Positions 61,897 through 64,000 of a DNA stretch of 64,000 bases are shown in pieces; within the stretch, counting starts at the first letter, position 1; the number at the start of each line of letters is the position of its first letter. Below the pieces are notes generated by a model, which was not told where the DNA came from, ran no database searches, and saw only the letters and a program-made list of their open reading frames with translations. Made by a program: the position numbers and the translations under genes. Source of the stretch: CAXBCP01 sp963977005 (GTDB lineage Bacteria; Pseudomonadota; Alphaproteobacteria; MPNO01; UBA830); the NCBI GenBank assembly GCA_963977005.1, contig CAXBMQ010000009.1:1-64000 (forward strand), written 5' to 3'.

Positions 61897-62490
61897 ATGA
61901 CCGATACGACCGATGAGAACCCCGTTGCGCTGTTTCAGAGCTGGCTGGCGGAAGCCCACGAATCGGAACCCAACGACCCGACGGCGATGACGGTGGCGAC
62001 AGCGGATGCCGACGGCACGCCATCGGCGCGGATGGTCCTGCTCAAGGATGCCGACGACCGGGGGTTTGTGTTCTATACCAATACGGAAAGCCAGAAAGGA
62101 CGCGAACTTGATGCCAACCCGCGGGCGGCGCTGGTGTTTCACTGGAAGACACTTCGCCGTCAGGTCCGCGTGAACGGTTCGGTGGAACGTGTCAGCGATG
62201 CCGAAGCCGATGCCTATTTCGCGAGCCGCGCGCGCGGCAGCCAGGTCGGTGCCTGGGCATCGGACCAGTCGCGGCCGCTGGACGGCCGGTTCGAGCTTGA
62301 AAAACGGGTCGCCAAATTCGCTGCAAAATTCGGAATCGGCACCGTCCCGCGGCCGCCGCACTGGACCGGGTACAGGATCGTACCCGCCCGGTTCGAGTTC
62401 TGGCAGGACAAGCCGTTTCGTCTGCACGAACGCATCGTCTATACGCGTGCAGCCGGCGGCGGCTGGTCGACCGGGCGCATCTTCCCCTGA
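61897..62490 (+). CDS. pdxH: Pyridoxamine 5'-phosphate oxidase
   Basis: The 197-residue FMN enzyme oxidises PNP or PMP to PLP. It shows TAMTVATADADGTPSARMVL, then LKDADDRGFVFYTNTESQKG. The SRARGSQVGAWASDQSRPL segment and the C-terminal FRLHERIVYTR are also typical of PdxH. AAGGAG precedes the ATG. It is divergent from the lipoprotein gene and not far from fabI-aroC, as in related genomes. Confidence 0.95.
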   Translation: MTDTTDENPVALFQSWLAEAHESEPNDPTAMTVATADADGTPSARMVLLKDADDRGFVFYTNTESQKGRELDANPRAALVFHWKTLRRQVRVNGSVERVSDAEADAYFASRARGSQVGAWASDQSRPLDGRFELEKRVAKFAAKFGIGTVPRPPHWTGYRIVPARFEFWQDKPFRLHERIVYTRAAGGGWSTGRIFP

Positions 62491-62636
62491 ACCGCCGGGC
62501 TTGGTCCCGACGGTTGCCGATGCGGGTCGGATTCTTTGCAATCTCTCCACTTGATGCCGGTCTAAAAACGCCTCATTGTCATGTCACCATAATCAGCATC
62601 GGCAATCGCTGAACCGCACGGTGCAGGGAGGATACA

Positions 62637-63503
62637 ATGAGCTTTAAAACCATACTGGTTCCGGTCAGTTCGCCAGAGGCAAGCGCGTCGACCCTGACGA
62701 CGGCGCTTCAGGTTGCGCGGCGCTGGGATTCCCATCTCGAAATCATGCACGTTCGCGCCGACCCCCGTGGCCTGGTACCCTATACCGGTGAAGGGATGGA
62801 CGGCTCCATGATTGAGGAAATCATGGACGTCACCGAACGTGAAGGCGGCGAACGCGCGATTGAAACCAAGGCGATGTTCGATGCGTTCTGCGCCGAACAT
62901 GCGCTGACCGTCTCCGATTCGCCGCTGACCGAGCCCGGTGTAACGGTGTCCTGGCGCGAGGAAACCGGTCGCGAGGACGAAGTGGTTGCCTTGCGGGGGC
63001 GCCTGTACGACCTGATCGTGGTCGGCCGACCCGTCGCAGATACCCCTTTGCCGTCGCCGATAACGCTTGAAGCGGCGCTCCACGATACCGGGCGGCCCAT
63101 TCTGGTGGCGCCGCCCGCTGCGGCGGCCGATTGCGGGAAGCATATCGCGATCGCGTGGGAAGCGAGCCCGGAAGCCGCCCGGACTATTGCGGTGTCGATC
63201 CAGGCGCTGGTCGAGGCCGAAAAAGTGACCGTGCTCGATCCGAAACTGCCGCAACCCTTGCCGCTCGCATCGGCCGAACTGGTCGACCGGCTGCGCTGGC
63301 ATGGCGTCGATGCGACGGTCCACACTTTCGACGTATCGTCGACGGAAGTCGGCGCCGCGTTTCTGTCTCATGCCGCGTCGGTCGGCGCCGACATGCTGGT
63401 AAAGGGCGCCTATTCTCAGAGCCGGCTTCGCCAGATGGTGCTGGGCGGACGTACGCGGCATATTCTGAACAATACCACGTTACCGACACTTCTTGCCAAA
63501 TAG
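62637..63503 (+). CDS. Universal stress protein, tandem UspA-like
   Basis: The 288-residue protein has two UspA-like halves. The first begins MSFKTILVPVSSPEASASTL with the strand-loop of the family. The second, around KHIAIAWEASPEAARTIAVS, ends in a likely nucleotide loop segment, VKGAYSQSRLRQMVLGGRTR. Tandem Usp proteins of this size are common in Rhizobiales and Rhodospirillales. The exact stress response is unknown. AGGGAGG-like sequence lies upstream of the ATG. It is followed after 21 bp by the SDR gene. Confidence 0.88.
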   Translation: MSFKTILVPVSSPEASASTLTTALQVARRWDSHLEIMHVRADPRGLVPYTGEGMDGSMIEEIMDVTEREGGERAIETKAMFDAFCAEHALTVSDSPLTEPGVTVSWREETGREDEVVALRGRLYDLIVVGRPVADTPLPSPITLEAALHDTGRPILVAPPAAAADCGKHIAIAWEASPEAARTIAVSIQALVEAEKVTVLDPKLPQPLPLASAELVDRLRWHGVDATVHTFDVSSTEVGAAFLSHAASVGADMLVKGAYSQSRLRQMVLGGRTRHILNNTTLPTLLAK

Positions 63504-63524
63504 GCGGCAGACCACAGAGAGATA

Positions 63525-64000
63525 ATGTCCGACCCGGTGATCGAACCGACAAGAACACTCATCCTGACCGGCGCGAGTCGCGGGATCGGACACGCCACCG
63601 TCAGGCGGTTCAGCGAGGCCGGCTGGAGAATCATCACGTGTTCGCGCGAAGACGTGCCGGACGCCTGCCAATACGATCCGAACTGGGCCCACCATATTCC
63701 GGCCGATCTCAGCGACAGTGCCGATCTCGACGCCTTCGTTGCCGAAGCCAACGATTTTCTCGGCAAGGACGGTCTGTCCGCGCTGGTGAACAATGCCGCG
63801 GTTTCGCCGAAAACCAGCTACAAGGAACGTCTCGGCGCCCTCAACGGCGATCAGGATGCCTGGCGCGAGGTTTTCAACCTGAACCTTTTCGCCCCGCTGT
63901 CGCTGTGTCGCGGTTTTGCCGCCGCGCTGCATCGGGGCAGGGGCTCGGTCGTGAACATCACCTCGATTGCGGGGCATTCGATCCATCCGTTCGCCGGATC
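63525..64000 (+). CDS. Short-chain dehydrogenase/reductase (partial, runs off the right edge)
   Basis: The first 158 residues of an SDR oxidoreductase are present. The cofactor motif TLILTGASRGIGHATVRRF (TGxxxGxG) is at the start, NNAAVS follows, and the catalytic Ser segment SVVNITSIAGH is reached just before the edge. The YxxxK motif lies beyond the window. The substrate is unknown. It may be cotranscribed with the universal stress protein gene. Confidence 0.88.
   Translation, partial: MSDPVIEPTRTLILTGASRGIGHATVRRFSEAGWRIITCSREDVPDACQYDPNWAHHIPADLSDSADLDAFVAEANDFLGKDGLSALVNNAAVSPKTSYKERLGALNGDQDAWREVFNLNLFAPLSLCRGFAAALHRGRGSVVNITSIAGHSIHPFAG

Noticed and set aside
1..64000. CRISPR arrays, tRNA or rRNA genes, complete transposons or prophage genes
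   Set aside because: No regularly spaced repeats, cloverleaf sequences, transposase catalytic domains or phage structural genes were recognised by eye. A tool-based scan would settle this for short RNA genes.

Overview
The window is high-GC, densely coded DNA from an alphaproteobacterium, most likely a Rhodospirillales-like environmental lineage. The evidence is the xseB-ispA-dxs-tlyA gene order, a fabI-aroC operon with pdxH nearby, a DUF2336 protein, and two PEP-CTERM-type surface proteins. No rRNA, tRNA, CRISPR array, prophage or complete insertion sequence was seen. I annotate 53 genes. The last one (SDR oxidoreductase) runs off the right edge.

Layout. 0-5.4 kb: a PEP/VPLPA-CTERM protein, greB, arfB, a Tat-exported dienelactone hydrolase, and a translationally coupled alpha/beta hydrolase plus flavin monooxygenase pair. 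5.5-9.8 kb: an Hpt protein with a degenerate receiver, a DMT exporter divergent from a MarR regulator across a 33-bp palindrome, and a GMC oxidoreductase. 9.8-17.3 kb: a Cys-rich secreted protein, a class II aldolase, a di-haem cytochrome c, a molybdopterin oxidoreductase and an isochorismatase-type hydrolase. 17.6-24.5 kb: a three-gene transglutaminase/putative amidoligase, ATP-grasp/alpha-E, transglutaminase cassette predicted to ligate or modify peptides. 24.5-30.1 kb: an AT-rich accessory stretch with a small membrane protein, a PAS-PAS-kinase-LuxR fusion split by a frameshift on a GGGGGGA slippery heptamer, a PEP-CTERM protein behind a clear sigma-54 promoter, and an orphan IS1595-type zinc-ribbon protein. 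30.1-38.2 kb: a sulfite dehydrogenase (soeABC) divergent from a persulfide-dioxygenase-like enzyme, then a GAPDH-arsJ arsenate-detoxification pair. 38.2-46.6 kb: a DUF4116 repeat protein, a luciferase-like monooxygenase, a BenE transporter, MmcQ/YjbR, DUF2336, a fumarate-reductase-like pair whose flavoprotein is frameshifted in a GC-dinucleotide tract, and an HDAC-family deacetylase. 46.6-51.3 kb: an RND efflux pump with its fusion protein. 51.5-57.2 kb: xseB-ispA-dxs-tlyA-RNA methyltransferase-ABM monooxygenase; tlyA apparently starts at ACG. 57.3-61.7 kb: a leftward fabI-aroC-YCII-amidase operon and a glycine-zipper lipoprotein. 61.9-64 kb: pdxH, a tandem universal stress protein and a partial SDR.

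How the genes fit together. SoeABC and the persulfide dioxygenase form a route from sulfane sulfur through sulfite to sulfate. GAPDH and ArsJ export arsenate as an organo-arsenical. The 17.6-24.5 kb cassette is the least understood system here and the best candidate for new biochemistry. Three coding anomalies (two frameshifts in simple repeats and one ACG start) could be real regulation or assembly errors; raw reads would decide.
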